Below are positions 39,221 to 49,371 of a DNA stretch of 64,000 nucleotides, one piece after another. A program made the position numbers and the translations under genes. Positions within the stretch are counted from its first letter, which is position 1. Each line of letters opens with the position of its first letter. The stretch comes from Kordia antarctica (lineage in GTDB: Bacteria > Bacteroidota > Bacteroidia > Flavobacteriales > Flavobacteriaceae). The DNA is taken from the NCBI RefSeq assembly GCF_009901525.1, contig NZ_CP019288.1, positions 1,736,001-1,800,000 on the forward strand, read 5' to 3'. The notes under the pieces were generated by a model. It saw nothing but the letters and a program-made list of their open reading frames with translations. It was not told where the DNA came from and did no database searches.

Positions 39221-40123
39221 CTATTTTTTAACTTCTTTTAGAGATGTTCTGTATTCATTCATTTTCTTTTCTCTGTATGCAAAATCTGTCATTGCTCTTT
39301 GTGTAAGAAACTCATCATCAATTTGTAAATCAAAATCGGCTGATAATACATCATAATTTGTAATTCGTCGTGCTGTGAGATTAATCATTGCTGATTGTGT
39401 AACGATCCAAAAACCATTAATTTTGTCTACTTTTTTAGTAATTAATTGTTTAAAGAGTTTGCCATTGCGATCGTAGAGTTCATCTTTAAGTATCACGAAT
39501 CGTTCTTTATCAACAAAACTTATGGCTTTGCTATAAAATGTTTTACTTGCTCTTTGCGCTGTTGGAACAGACTCTACTTTCCAAACTGGGCGATTATTTA
39601 AGGTCTCTTCTCCAAGAATTTTATATGTATAATCTTTAATTTTTCTTGTCGAAACATCTTCAATTGAGAACTCAGTTCCAAAAACACTTCCCGTTTCTCC
39701 ACCATCATTCGTTGAAGCAATACGTTTCACTTTACCCAATGCAGGCAAATACAACCAAAAATTATTATCGTCTTGATCTGCTTCTTTCCATACAAGCATG
39801 TTAGTGCCTTTGTCAGCGATTGGTAAAATAATCATGTCAAGCGATTTGGCATTTTTCTTTTTAGGTGCAACAAGATAGTCTTTGTGCACACTTTCTACAA
39901 TAACCACTCTAGGGCTGTTATTACATTTTAATTTTCCTCCAGATATTTCATATCTACAAGAAGTAAATTGAGCTTTCCTGACTGATGAGTTGTAGGTGAA
40001 ATTTTCCACACTATCTACCTTCACCATAATTTGATTTGCATTTTGGGCATGAGACTCTTCCAAAGATGCAAACAAGCATAAAATTATGAATAGTACAGGT
40101 AAGCTTTTTTTAAGTAATTTCAT
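39221..40123 (-). CDS. LolA-like periplasmic carrier (outer membrane lipoprotein-sorting protein family)
   Basis: 300 residues from ATG 40123, twelve bases after the RND gene. A Sec signal peptide is clear (KK at 5-6, hydrophobic LPVLFIILCLFA, cleavage probably after Ala26 in SHAQ). The mature part is a beta-rich fold with FWLYLPALGKVKRIAS and GSVFGTEFSIEDV, typical of the LolA-like proteins that sit next to MMPL/RND exporters and are named outer membrane lipoprotein-sorting protein. Such proteins shield a lipid-like cargo while it crosses the periplasm. With the RND pump next door and the barrel protein at 49372 it probably forms an export route for the polyketide or a lipid-linked form. No lipobox is present. 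Confidence 0.82.
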   Translation of the reverse strand: MKLLKKSLPVLFIILCLFASLEESHAQNANQIMVKVDSVENFTYNSSVRKAQFTSCRYEISGGKLKCNNSPRVVIVESVHKDYLVAPKKKNAKSLDMIILPIADKGTNMLVWKEADQDDNNFWLYLPALGKVKRIASTNDGGETGSVFGTEFSIEDVSTRKIKDYTYKILGEETLNNRPVWKVESVPTAQRASKTFYSKAISFVDKERFVILKDELYDRNGKLFKQLITKKVDKINGFWIVTQSAMINLTARRITNYDVLSADFDLQIDDEFLTQRAMTDFAYREKKMNEYRTSLKEVKK

Positions 40124-40135
40124 GAATTTCTTTTT

Positions 40136-42694
40136 TTAAATTAATACTTCTTCTTCTGTTTCTGTTTCTATTAGTTTTACTCCAAATGATAATTTGAAAA
40201 CAATAATTAGTGCTGGTAAAAAGAATAGATCACATAGTAAACCTACCATAATAGCAAGGAATCCAAATTTCCCCATATTTGAAGTTCCTGTTGCAGCTGC
40301 TATAGACATTATTCCAAAACCAAGTCCTAAAACTAGTGATGTAAACATTAATGCCTGACCTGCTTCCTTCATTGTTTCACGCAGTGCTCTTTTTATATTT
40401 CCATCTTTTACAACTTCATTACGATACTGAGTAAGAAATGTTACAGTATCATCAACAGATATACCAATTATTATAGGAGCTAGCATCATTGTATAGAAAT
40501 CTAGTGATACTCCAAGCCAACCTAGTAATCCGAATGTCATAATAGCCGGAAGTAAGTTTGGGAACATTGCTGCCGCTCCTACTTTTACGGAGCCAAAAAC
40601 CAAAAGAAGTATGATAGAAATAGCTATAAGAGCAATCCCAAAACTTTTCGCTTCGTTTGTTGTAAGATAATCAGCTGTTTGCATAGCAAGTGCAAAAATA
40701 CCAGTTATAGAAACGGTAGCTTCCGTATAGTCTTTCTTTAATTCACTAACCATGCCAGAAATATCTTTCTGCATGTCTTTGAAAACCTTACTATATTCGT
40801 AAGACCCGTAATTATGAAGTGATATTTTAATATTTGCCGCTTGAAAATTATCTCCTACGAGTCTTTTTCTATCATCAGGATTGGCGTTATTAAACATGAA
40901 AAGTGTTTGTGAAAGTACTTGTGGATCTTCGGGAATAATAAATTTATCTTCTCTTCCTTCATTTAATTTTTTGTAAGCATCTTTTGCAACATCTGCAATT
41001 GAAGAAGTCATTACCACATACTTACTGTATTTTTTTTCAAATTCACGTTGTAAGTTATCTAGAGACTTTAAGACTTTTGGATCTTTAAAAGCATTTTCTT
41101 TACCTAAATCAAGGAATACTACCATACTGAAAGCTCCCATCATGTGTTCATCAGCAATTTCCACACTCTGTCTGAATGGGGAATCTTCTGGATATTGATC
41201 AAGCATATTGGAATCGACTTTTACTTGTGTAGCTCCATAAATACATATCAGAATAATACTTGTAAACACAACCAATATATGAATAGGTTTTTTCTCTACA
41301 AATGGTACTACCTTTACAAGTATTTTCTGCATTCTATTAGCAACATTTGGGAAAAGACCACCAATTTTAGTGAATATTGTTACTTTTGCCTTCTCTGGAT
41401 TACTCCACGGGCTCCATAAATCTATCAGTATAGGCAGTAAAAAAATTGTGAAGAAAAAGGCTAGAAAAATACCCATAGTAGACATCATCGCAAACGTTTG
41501 GATTGGAACTACTGGAGTTATATTTAGCGCAAGAATACCTACTATGTTTGTTGTAGCCGTTAAAAGTAAAGCTGTTCCTGTACTACTATAAATTTTCTGT
41601 AACGCAGTTTTATGTTCGACCTTTTTGGTACGCAAAAATGAGTATCCTGACATTATATGCACCGAATCGGCTACACCAACTGTCAAAATAAGTAAGATGG
41701 TTAGTATTAAGAACCCAGTAATGGTGAATCCTAGTAAAGCAGAGATTCCAAGTGTCCATATAGTACTCAATATAACAATGACTAACGACCATGAAACCGC
41801 TGAAAATTTTCGGAAGAAATACCAAAGTAGTAGTATTATAATTAATACTGCCGCCAAATATAGATTCCCCATTTCTTCAACCATAAGTAAGTCATATTCT
41901 GCCGCAGGAGTATTTCCTACTGGATAAAACTCCATATGATCGGCATATTCGGGCTTGCTAAGAATTTCCTTTAAAGCATCATTTAATTTTATGTAATCTC
42001 CTTGATCGGTGGGTTTAAAACGAATTGGAGCATCTGTAGCCTCAACTACTTCCATAGTCAAATCGGTATCCATTACTAAATCTCCTACTTTCTCCTCTTT
42101 ATCATCTATAAGAATCGCTCCAAAATCAGTTTCAATATGAATTCCTCCGTGTGTCATATCTTTTGAAAAATACTGCAATGGAAATTGTTTCTCACTTTTG
42201 GCAATTTCCCTGATTTTTTCAAGTTCCTCTTTACTCTTTGGTATTGTTTCTCCTACTAAAGGACTCGCAAACAAAAAGTCGTCTTCAACCGTTAAAACTC
42301 TTGCATTCACTAACGTAGTTACTTTTACAATGTGATCTAATGCCGACTCTTCACCTTCTTTTAAACTTTCTCTATAGTTAAGAAGATCGTCCTGAATACC
42401 TTTAACTATTTGTAAAGATTTTTCAGAAAACACATCTCCGTCTTTTGGTTTATATACAATGTATACACCATCTTCACTTCCAAACTGAGCATGATACTTA
42501 TTAAACGCAATCTTTGTAGGATCGTCGTCTCTAATCCATCCTTCGATGGTCATATCCATTTTCAAATTGCCTAGACCATACACTAGAAACGCCGTAGCTG
42601 CAATAAAAAGAGATAGATAAAGGAATTTTCTTTTTAGAACCTTTTCTGGGACTTTACCAATAAAGCGCGAGATGGGATTAAGTATATTCTTCAT
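40136..42694 (-). CDS. RND/MMPL-superfamily exporter
   Basis: 852 residues from ATG 42694. It has the two-fold RND plan: one helix near 25-45, a large outside loop, a block of five helices beginning LYLAAVLIIILLLW, then the same arrangement again from about 470. Acidic residues in the helices that carry protons are visible in both halves (GVADSVHIMSGY and GISVDDTVTFL). The size is that of MMPL/HpnN-like pumps, which move lipids, and not that of AcrB-type pumps of about 1050 residues. The next gene is a LolA-like carrier only 12 bases away, and together these two resemble lipid export pairs. Cargo is inferred to be the polyketide made by this cluster, either as export or self-protection. Confidence 0.9.
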   Translation of the reverse strand: MKNILNPISRFIGKVPEKVLKRKFLYLSLFIAATAFLVYGLGNLKMDMTIEGWIRDDDPTKIAFNKYHAQFGSEDGVYIVYKPKDGDVFSEKSLQIVKGIQDDLLNYRESLKEGEESALDHIVKVTTLVNARVLTVEDDFLFASPLVGETIPKSKEELEKIREIAKSEKQFPLQYFSKDMTHGGIHIETDFGAILIDDKEEKVGDLVMDTDLTMEVVEATDAPIRFKPTDQGDYIKLNDALKEILSKPEYADHMEFYPVGNTPAAEYDLLMVEEMGNLYLAAVLIIILLLWYFFRKFSAVSWSLVIVILSTIWTLGISALLGFTITGFLILTILLILTVGVADSVHIMSGYSFLRTKKVEHKTALQKIYSSTGTALLLTATTNIVGILALNITPVVPIQTFAMMSTMGIFLAFFFTIFLLPILIDLWSPWSNPEKAKVTIFTKIGGLFPNVANRMQKILVKVVPFVEKKPIHILVVFTSIILICIYGATQVKVDSNMLDQYPEDSPFRQSVEIADEHMMGAFSMVVFLDLGKENAFKDPKVLKSLDNLQREFEKKYSKYVVMTSSIADVAKDAYKKLNEGREDKFIIPEDPQVLSQTLFMFNNANPDDRKRLVGDNFQAANIKISLHNYGSYEYSKVFKDMQKDISGMVSELKKDYTEATVSITGIFALAMQTADYLTTNEAKSFGIALIAISIILLLVFGSVKVGAAAMFPNLLPAIMTFGLLGWLGVSLDFYTMMLAPIIIGISVDDTVTFLTQYRNEVVKDGNIKRALRETMKEAGQALMFTSLVLGLGFGIMSIAAATGTSNMGKFGFLAIMVGLLCDLFFLPALIIVFKLSFGVKLIETETEEEVLI

Positions 42695-42773
42695 AAAATA
42701 AGTTTTAGTGATTTATTTAAGTTAGTTGAGTTATGATTTAATTTTTAATGAATTGAGTTGAATTATTTTTGTA

Positions 42774-43700
42774 TTAATCTTGAATTGTTATGATAACGTT
42801 TCCTCTTTTACGTTCGGTATCAACATACCTGTGTGCTTCTACAATTTCACTAAGTGGATACGTTCTGTCAATGATAGGTTTGATTGTATTATTCTCAATA
42901 AAACCGATCATAATTGATACATCTGCCTCTTTTATACTAGAAAGCCAATAATTATTTAAAAAAGTTCCGTTTTTCTTTAGGATTTTTTTACATTTTCCTC
43001 GGGTCGACTTCATTACGGCGTCATATACAATATCGTATCTTTCAGGTCTGTTTGTAAATTCTTCTTTTGTATAGTCAAGTACTTTATCTGCTCCTAAAGA
43101 TTTTACTAATTCAAAGTTTTTTTCGCTACAAACCGCCGTAACTGTGGCTCCGTAGTGTTTTGCGAGTTGTATAGCATAGGTTCCTAAACTTCCAGATGCA
43201 CCATTTATTAATATTTCGTGACCATTTTTTATTTTTGCTTTTTGCAGATTTTTTATGACTGTAAGTGCACCAGATGGTACAGCCGGAGCTTCTTTAAGAG
43301 ATAAATTACTAGGTAATTTGATAATTACTCCTTTATTCTCTTGAGTTCCATCTTTTACTTTTTCTGGTAAACAACAGTATTCCGCATACGCTCCTAATCT
43401 ATAACCAGTTAAGCCAAATACTTTATCTCCTTCTTTAAATAATGTTACATTTTTTCCAATTGCTTCAATAACTCCTGAAACTTCTACACCAAGAATCAAG
43501 TTTTTTTTGGGTTTAAAAAAGCCGAATATTAATCTTATTACCAAAAACGGAACTGACCTTCTAATTCGTGTATCTCCGAAATGCGCTGTGGTTGCACATA
43601 TTTTTATGAGTACCTCGTTGTCTTTTGGTGTGGGTTTTTCAACTTCTTTCATTTGAAGAACTTCCGGCGGACCATATTTAGTAACTACAACTGCTTTCAT
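42774..43700 (-). CDS. Zinc-independent medium-chain dehydrogenase/reductase (quinone oxidoreductase-like)
   Basis: 308 residues from ATG 43700. N-terminal GroES-like fold (MKAVVVTKYGPPEVLQM, GVEVSGVIEAIGKNV), NADPH-binding GASGSLG in the middle and a C-terminal region (YPLSEIVEAHRYVDTERKRGNVII) are those of the zeta-crystallin-like reductases. Catalytic zinc ligands of true alcohol dehydrogenases are absent. It lies between the TE protein (43 bases upstream) and the RND pump. No ER domain is found in any PKS module here, so this protein is a candidate trans-acting enoyl reductase, although trans-AT clusters usually use a flavin-dependent PfaD-type ER; a tailoring enone reductase is an equally good reading. 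Confidence 0.85.
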   Translation of the reverse strand: MKAVVVTKYGPPEVLQMKEVEKPTPKDNEVLIKICATTAHFGDTRIRRSVPFLVIRLIFGFFKPKKNLILGVEVSGVIEAIGKNVTLFKEGDKVFGLTGYRLGAYAEYCCLPEKVKDGTQENKGVIIKLPSNLSLKEAPAVPSGALTVIKNLQKAKIKNGHEILINGASGSLGTYAIQLAKHYGATVTAVCSEKNFELVKSLGADKVLDYTKEEFTNRPERYDIVYDAVMKSTRGKCKKILKKNGTFLNNYWLSSIKEADVSIMIGFIENNTIKPIIDRTYPLSEIVEAHRYVDTERKRGNVIITIQD

Positions 43701-43743
43701 ATATGATTCTCGAATTGTTAAGTAATTTAGAACAGTCTATCAT

Positions 43744-46700
43744 TTATAAATTTGTTTTTTGAGATTTCTTTAATAAAGCATTGATCTTTTTAGCAATTTC
43801 TATACTTGGCTCTTTGTCCGTTATTGAAAAATGGTTTGCATCAATGTGACTGATTTGTATTTTATTGGAGAATAATTTATTCCAACCATAATCCTGTACT
43901 AATTTTTTATAACCTTCCATGTAACCTTTGGTTGCACGAAACAATATGTTATTTACCTTTTCTGATATTTTAGAAGGTTTGTATGCTCTACAAGCAGTAT
44001 CCATAGTAATAAGAATTTCATATGTATCTTCAAATTGCTTTTTAGGAATCGAAAAACCATTTTTTGTAATAGCTTCATGCAGATAACTAATGCGATCTTT
44101 TCCTGACATACTTTTCATTTTGTCCGCATCTAAATGAATTTTTTCTCCTGATGGTGATATAAATTTCTCTTTAAACGCACCAATAATTTCATCAACCATA
44201 TCAATTACAGGTTGCAAAGGAGACAAACAATCTAAAAAACCTAATAATTCAATTTTTTCACCTTTCTCTAATAAAATTTTAGTCATTTCAAAAGCAATCA
44301 TTCCTCCATTTGAATAGCCTAATAAACGGTATGGACCTTTTGGTTGTACTTTCTTAATTGCCTCTATATTAGTTTCTGCAATATTTTTAATTGTGATTGC
44401 GTCAGATTGGTTAGCTTCCATCGCAAATTCAAGTCCATAAAAAGGCTGATCGTTGCCAAATGCATGCACTAAATGTTGAAAAGCTAGGGTTGTTCCATTA
44501 CCGCCTTGAGAAACTGCAAAAATAGGTGTTTGCTTTCCTGTTGTTTGTAGTGGAATAAGCACTCTTTCCGCAATCGGTAATTCATCATGTATTGCGCCAG
44601 CATTTGCAATCTGTGCACTTTTTGCTTTATGCGCATCTTTAGTTACTGATAAATTAGCAACTTTTTCAGCATATGTTTCGCTTAAATAACGAGCAAGACT
44701 ATTAATCTCTGTATTATTAAATATAATCGCTGGAGATAATGTCACATGAAGCAAATTCATGGTGTTGGATACAAAAGTTCCTATGTCAATAGAATTTAAT
44801 CCTAGTTCCATAAAATCTAAATTTTTATCTACATCTTTTGCAGAAATCTTTAGTATAGATGCAATTTCTTGTTGTAAAAACAATTCCATTTTTTCAACAG
44901 AACTAAATGAATTTTCATCCTCTTTTGCACCTTCAGCCATGTAAATAAACCATTCTGGCTGTACTGCCTTTTTCATTGTTTCAACTTTAGCAACTACTTT
45001 AGGTTCTTTTTGCTTTCCGTTTAATACTGGTTTTGGAGTTGAATTATCATTGCCTGATAGTTCTGCCCAATGTCTGTTATTATAAAATGGATATAATGGT
45101 AAAGATGTTGGACGCGCCGTTTTATGTTCCCAAAGTAATTTCCAAGGAACGTCTAAACCTACAATCCATAATCTTGCGAGTTTTTGTAAGCGATCTGCTT
45201 GTTTTGTATCCTGAATCAACATTTTTGCCATGTCGTCATTGAAAATTCCTTTTAGTGGACTTTCATCAGTTTGCTTTGCTGATCTGTAGAAAATTCCATC
45301 TTTTTCTAATGCAACTTTTCCTTGACTGAGACTGTTTTTTACTGAGTTTAATTTTTTCAATACATCTTGAAAAGAAGACGTTGTAATTGCCAATCGCTCA
45401 TCCATTGCTTCGCGTCCTAGTTGCAATGTGTAAATGGTGTTGGTAAACGATTTTTCGTCAGCATCTGAAAAATGCGCTATGTAATTGTTGACAGTTTCAA
45501 TAAGTCTGTCTGTATCTTTTGCTGATAATATAAAAAGTTGTGGTTCTGTTGAAGTTTCTACTTCAGCATCAGCGTTATTCGTATCGTATTCTTCTACTAA
45601 AATATGAACATTTACACCTGTATCCGCAAAAGAATTGATTCCTGCTCTAATTAAAGAATGTTCATCTTTTCGAATGGAATCAAAAGGAATTACAGCATCT
45701 GCAATGTATAATGGATGATTTTTATTGTCAATATCTATAAAAGCATTTGTTTTGTTTTTTGTAATGGTAGCTGGAAACTTTTTATTATACATTGACAGCG
45801 AAAGTTTTATAAGACTTGCCAAACCGTTTACCGATTCAAGATTTCCAATATTTCCTTTTAAACTTCCTAAAGCACAACTTTTTTCTTTTGAATCAACTTT
45901 ATCAAAAGCTTTTTTGACACCTTCAAATTCAAATGAATCTGCCCATTTTGTAGCATATCCATCAACTTCTATATAGTTCACCGTTTTTGGATCAATAGCA
46001 GCATCTTTGTAACAATCGCTTATAACATTGGCAATGGATTCTATGTCAATTTCTTGCATAAATCTAGCTTTCCCTCTGTTATTTTGATTACTATTTTTAA
46101 TGACACCATAAATTTTATTATTGTCTCTTTCGGCATCCGATACTCTTTTTAAAACCACAGAAGCTGCACCTTCACCACGCGTAAAACCGTTTGCATTGTC
46201 GTCAAAAACAGCACAAGTTCCGTTTGGCGATAACATTTCATATTTGGAAAGTGCGATATAATCGTCTGCAAATAAATTTAAAGAAACGCCTCCAACAACA
46301 GCAACATCATTTTCTCCGTCTAATAAAGAATGATATGCTCTGTTAATAGCAACAGCAGAACCTGCACAATTCACATTAAACGATTCGCTTGGTCCATTAA
46401 AATCATACAAAAACGAAAGTCTGTTTGCCAAATAATAGGTTGGACTAGAAGATGAAAAGACTGGTTTGTTGGCACCAAGTTCTAAACGATCTACATTGTT
46501 TCGTAAATAATGCTCATATTCTGAATATTCGTAACTCGCATATACTCCAGTATTTGTTCCTGCTAATTCTTTTGGATTGATTCCTGCATCCTGAAAAGAT
46601 TTGTATACTTCTTGTAATAGTAAACGTTCCTGCGGATCCATTAGTTTGGCTTCTTCGGCTTCAACTCCGAAAAATTTAGCATCAAAACAATCAGGGTTTT

Positions 46701-47517
46701 CAATTAATGCTGCCCATTTTGAGTTTGTTTTCCCTTCCGTAGCAACCTCAGCATAATGCTCTTTCCAGTTCCATCTCGTTGCTGGTATTTCGCGCATGCT
46801 GTTTTTCTGTTCCATTAAATTATTCCAATACGCACCTGCATTTGGAGCATCTGGAAAGTTACAACTGATTCCTACAATTGCAATATCGCCTGATCCCACG
46901 TAAGTTACTGTATCATAATCAGTTGAATGACTGCTATTGTTTTCTACGAATGTATCTTCTTCCTGAGTTTCTTCTCCTACTATATTGTAATGTTGGAGTA
47001 ACTCGTCCAAATGACTAGAAACTAATGTATCGGCAATATCTTCGATAGAATTAAATTTTCGATAACTTAAATCTATAGAGAATTCTTGACGAATTTTATC
47101 TAGAACACTTTCGTTTACTCCACTAGAATCGTTACTTCTATTCGAGCTACTTCTGCGAACTGGCACTTGTTGGCGTTGCTTTGTAGCTTGCTTCACTTCA
47201 GTTTCAATTTGTCGTTGCGGAGCTTCTTTTACTTCCTCAATTTTGACAGCCTCAACTTCAACAACAGTGTCACTATTGGCAGCTTTTGTTTGCTCAATAA
47301 TATCAGCGAGTTCTTTGATGGTGTTTACTTCGGTGAATTGTGCCGGCGTAACGGAAATGTCCATTTCCTTTGACAAATTTGACATCAATTCCATTGCAAT
47401 GATAGAATCGATACCGAAATTGTCGAAATCAGCATCTACATCTAATTTTTCCAAAGAAATTTTCAGCGTTTTTGAAACTATATTTTTTACCTGCGTTAGT
47501 ACGTTTGATTCTACCAC
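43744..47517 (-). CDS. Terminal PKS protein: ACP-KS0-ACP-thioesterase (1257 aa)
   Basis: The frame starts with GTG at 47517, 21 bases after the aminotransferase stop; no upstream ATG is available. Domains: ACP (Ser38 in FGIDSIIA); KS 215-640; ACP (Ser909 in LGLNSIDI); type I TE 985-1250 with Ser1069 (GYSNGG), Asp1096 (FLDCLS) and His1229 (DANHFS). The KS keeps Cys384 but in an unusual setting (NVNCAGSA instead of DTACSSS), and both His of the triad are gone (Asp519 in EVDGYA for EAHGTG; Asn559 in GNIGN for NIGH). It is therefore a non-elongating KS0 that can only pass the chain on. The N-terminal ACP may complete the KS-DH* module at the end of the 50865-61496 protein. The TE releases the product by hydrolysis or cyclisation. 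Confidence 0.94.
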   Translation of the reverse strand: MVESNVLTQVKNIVSKTLKISLEKLDVDADFDNFGIDSIIAMELMSNLSKEMDISVTPAQFTEVNTIKELADIIEQTKAANSDTVVEVEAVKIEEVKEAPQRQIETEVKQATKQRQQVPVRRSSSNRSNDSSGVNESVLDKIRQEFSIDLSYRKFNSIEDIADTLVSSHLDELLQHYNIVGEETQEEDTFVENNSSHSTDYDTVTYVGSGDIAIVGISCNFPDAPNAGAYWNNLMEQKNSMREIPATRWNWKEHYAEVATEGKTNSKWAALIENPDCFDAKFFGVEAEEAKLMDPQERLLLQEVYKSFQDAGINPKELAGTNTGVYASYEYSEYEHYLRNNVDRLELGANKPVFSSSSPTYYLANRLSFLYDFNGPSESFNVNCAGSAVAINRAYHSLLDGENDVAVVGGVSLNLFADDYIALSKYEMLSPNGTCAVFDDNANGFTRGEGAASVVLKRVSDAERDNNKIYGVIKNSNQNNRGKARFMQEIDIESIANVISDCYKDAAIDPKTVNYIEVDGYATKWADSFEFEGVKKAFDKVDSKEKSCALGSLKGNIGNLESVNGLASLIKLSLSMYNKKFPATITKNKTNAFIDIDNKNHPLYIADAVIPFDSIRKDEHSLIRAGINSFADTGVNVHILVEEYDTNNADAEVETSTEPQLFILSAKDTDRLIETVNNYIAHFSDADEKSFTNTIYTLQLGREAMDERLAITTSSFQDVLKKLNSVKNSLSQGKVALEKDGIFYRSAKQTDESPLKGIFNDDMAKMLIQDTKQADRLQKLARLWIVGLDVPWKLLWEHKTARPTSLPLYPFYNNRHWAELSGNDNSTPKPVLNGKQKEPKVVAKVETMKKAVQPEWFIYMAEGAKEDENSFSSVEKMELFLQQEIASILKISAKDVDKNLDFMELGLNSIDIGTFVSNTMNLLHVTLSPAIIFNNTEINSLARYLSETYAEKVANLSVTKDAHKAKSAQIANAGAIHDELPIAERVLIPLQTTGKQTPIFAVSQGGNGTTLAFQHLVHAFGNDQPFYGLEFAMEANQSDAITIKNIAETNIEAIKKVQPKGPYRLLGYSNGGMIAFEMTKILLEKGEKIELLGFLDCLSPLQPVIDMVDEIIGAFKEKFISPSGEKIHLDADKMKSMSGKDRISYLHEAITKNGFSIPKKQFEDTYEILITMDTACRAYKPSKISEKVNNILFRATKGYMEGYKKLVQDYGWNKLFSNKIQISHIDANHFSITDKEPSIEIAKKINALLKKSQKTNL

Positions 47518-47538
47518 TTTTCTTGGAGTTATAAATTT

Positions 47539-49275
47539 TTATTGACTTATTTTTTTCAAATCTCTTAATAGGAGATCTTTTAATTGTTGTAGTTGCGAAT
47601 TCCCAATGTTGACTTCATTTTTAGGCGCAGTTTTAACTACTGGCTTTGGCATTGCAACGGGAACACTTTCTATTTGAGGTTCTATTTTTGCTTCGTAAAA
47701 GAAGTTTTCTTTGATTAAAGTTTTTAAACTTTTCTTAACAGCATCAATAATATTCCGTATGTCTTCTTGATTGTGCGCTGTTGTTAAGAAGCAGTTTCCT
47801 TGAATATTGGTTTCAACACCATTCATTCTCATTAAAAGAAACATGAGCGCTTCTGTGATTCCCCAATAACTATCTACAAATCGGAAGCGGAATAGCGAAC
47901 CAAAAATGTCAATGGTAATTGGCAAATTGTTTTCTATAAAAAACTGATTGAGCTCTTCAACCATTCGCATGGTTTTGATATTTAGCTTACAATAAAGACA
48001 TTCACAATCATTAGAAAAATAATTGCAATTTTTGCTAACTTCCATTCTTCGCTTTATCTCGCTCATTGTCGCATAAGAAGCTGCTATTTTCAGTGGATTT
48101 TGTGAATGTGTTCCTCCCATTCCTACTCTTTTTGATTTCGGCATAGAATCGTCTTCAAATTCCCAAGTTCCGCCATCAATTAAATCCATGTATTTTTTTG
48201 AACCTGCAACTAAACCAGTTGGCAAACCACCTCCAGGAATTTTTCCGTAAGTAGATATGTCTGGTGTAATGTTAAAAACGCCTTGCGCACCTTTAGGAGT
48301 TACTCTGAAACCTGTAATCATTTCGTCAAAAATTAGCGGAATGTCCTTTTCTATAGTAAGGTTTCGCAATTCATTCAAAAACTTGACAGGCTTGTTGTAT
48401 ATGTGTCTTGATTGTACTGGTTCTACTAAAACACCAGCAATTTCATCGGCTTGCGCCTCAATAATATCCAGCGATTCTTTGTCTCCATATTTTAATACGA
48501 TGATTTGATCTGCAAATTCTTGAAGCATTCCAGGTCCGGCGGCTAAACTTTCTCCTTGCATACCTCTCATGACCATCACTACATCAGATAATCCGTGATA
48601 CGCTCCATCAAAAAGTACTATTTTCTTTCGGTTCGTTGCAGCTCTCGCCATTCTGGTAGCAACTACTACTGCTTCTGTTCCCGATTGTGTAAATAGTACA
48701 CGATCATGACCTGTGAGCTCACTAATAAGTTTTGTTACATTATGAATTGTTTCAGAATATCCTGTTAATGGAATACCTCTGTCAAGTGCCGCTTTTACAG
48801 CATCAACCATAAAAGTTGGTTTATGTCCAAATATATTTACGCCCATATCTCCTGAGATATCAATATATTTATTTCCATCAATATCATGAATGTATGCACC
48901 ATCTGCTTTCTCATACGTAACTTGAAAGTGCATTTGTTTTAGTTCTTTAATGAGATGAAAGTTTCTTCTTTGATCTACAAAATGGTAATGGTTTTTTGGA
49001 ATGTTTTGTTTCGATTTATATACAAACTTCTCATACGATTCCGTAAGCTTTTCGATAAATGATCTGTGTGAATCTTCTAAATCTCTTTGATCTAAAGGCT
49101 TGAGTCTTTTTGACGAAGTAGCTCCGCCTGAAGTATCCATTAATTTAGACTTAATCTTTGAGATGAGTTCTAGTTTGTCACTTTCAGATAAACCATCAAA
49201 GATTCGCATGGCTTCTGCCTTTTCTATTTTTTTTGATAGAATTTTTTCTGCTATTTCATTATCTAATGTTTGCAT
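47539..49275 (-). CDS. Class III PLP aminotransferase (glutamate-1-semialdehyde aminotransferase-like)
   Basis: 578 residues from ATG 49275. The core shows SGTEAV, the DGAYHG motif, DEMITGFR and the PLP-binding Lys345 in TYGKIPGGGLPTG, as in glutamate-1-semialdehyde 2,1-aminomutase and the AMT domains built into PKS/NRPS enzymes. Extra parts on both sides are unusual: the first 90 residues start with a helix (KILSKKIEKAEAMRIFDGL) like the docking helices of the PKS proteins here, and the tail ends in a leucine-rich helix (LQQLKDLLLRDLKKI). Four cysteines in a short stretch near 415-427 (CNYFSNDCECLYC) could bind a metal. It probably puts an amine on a carrier-bound beta-keto or aldehyde intermediate. 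Confidence 0.88.
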   Translation of the reverse strand: MQTLDNEIAEKILSKKIEKAEAMRIFDGLSESDKLELISKIKSKLMDTSGGATSSKRLKPLDQRDLEDSHRSFIEKLTESYEKFVYKSKQNIPKNHYHFVDQRRNFHLIKELKQMHFQVTYEKADGAYIHDIDGNKYIDISGDMGVNIFGHKPTFMVDAVKAALDRGIPLTGYSETIHNVTKLISELTGHDRVLFTQSGTEAVVVATRMARAATNRKKIVLFDGAYHGLSDVVMVMRGMQGESLAAGPGMLQEFADQIIVLKYGDKESLDIIEAQADEIAGVLVEPVQSRHIYNKPVKFLNELRNLTIEKDIPLIFDEMITGFRVTPKGAQGVFNITPDISTYGKIPGGGLPTGLVAGSKKYMDLIDGGTWEFEDDSMPKSKRVGMGGTHSQNPLKIAASYATMSEIKRRMEVSKNCNYFSNDCECLYCKLNIKTMRMVEELNQFFIENNLPITIDIFGSLFRFRFVDSYWGITEALMFLLMRMNGVETNIQGNCFLTTAHNQEDIRNIIDAVKKSLKTLIKENFFYEAKIEPQIESVPVAMPKPVVKTAPKNEVNIGNSQLQQLKDLLLRDLKKISQ

Positions 49276-49371
49276 ATGCGTAGTATTTAATGAATTTGGT
49301 CACCAGCAAAAAAGCTTGCTGTGAGTTATGAGTATTTGGTTGTTATTTTTGAGTTTGATTTGATCCTTTTC

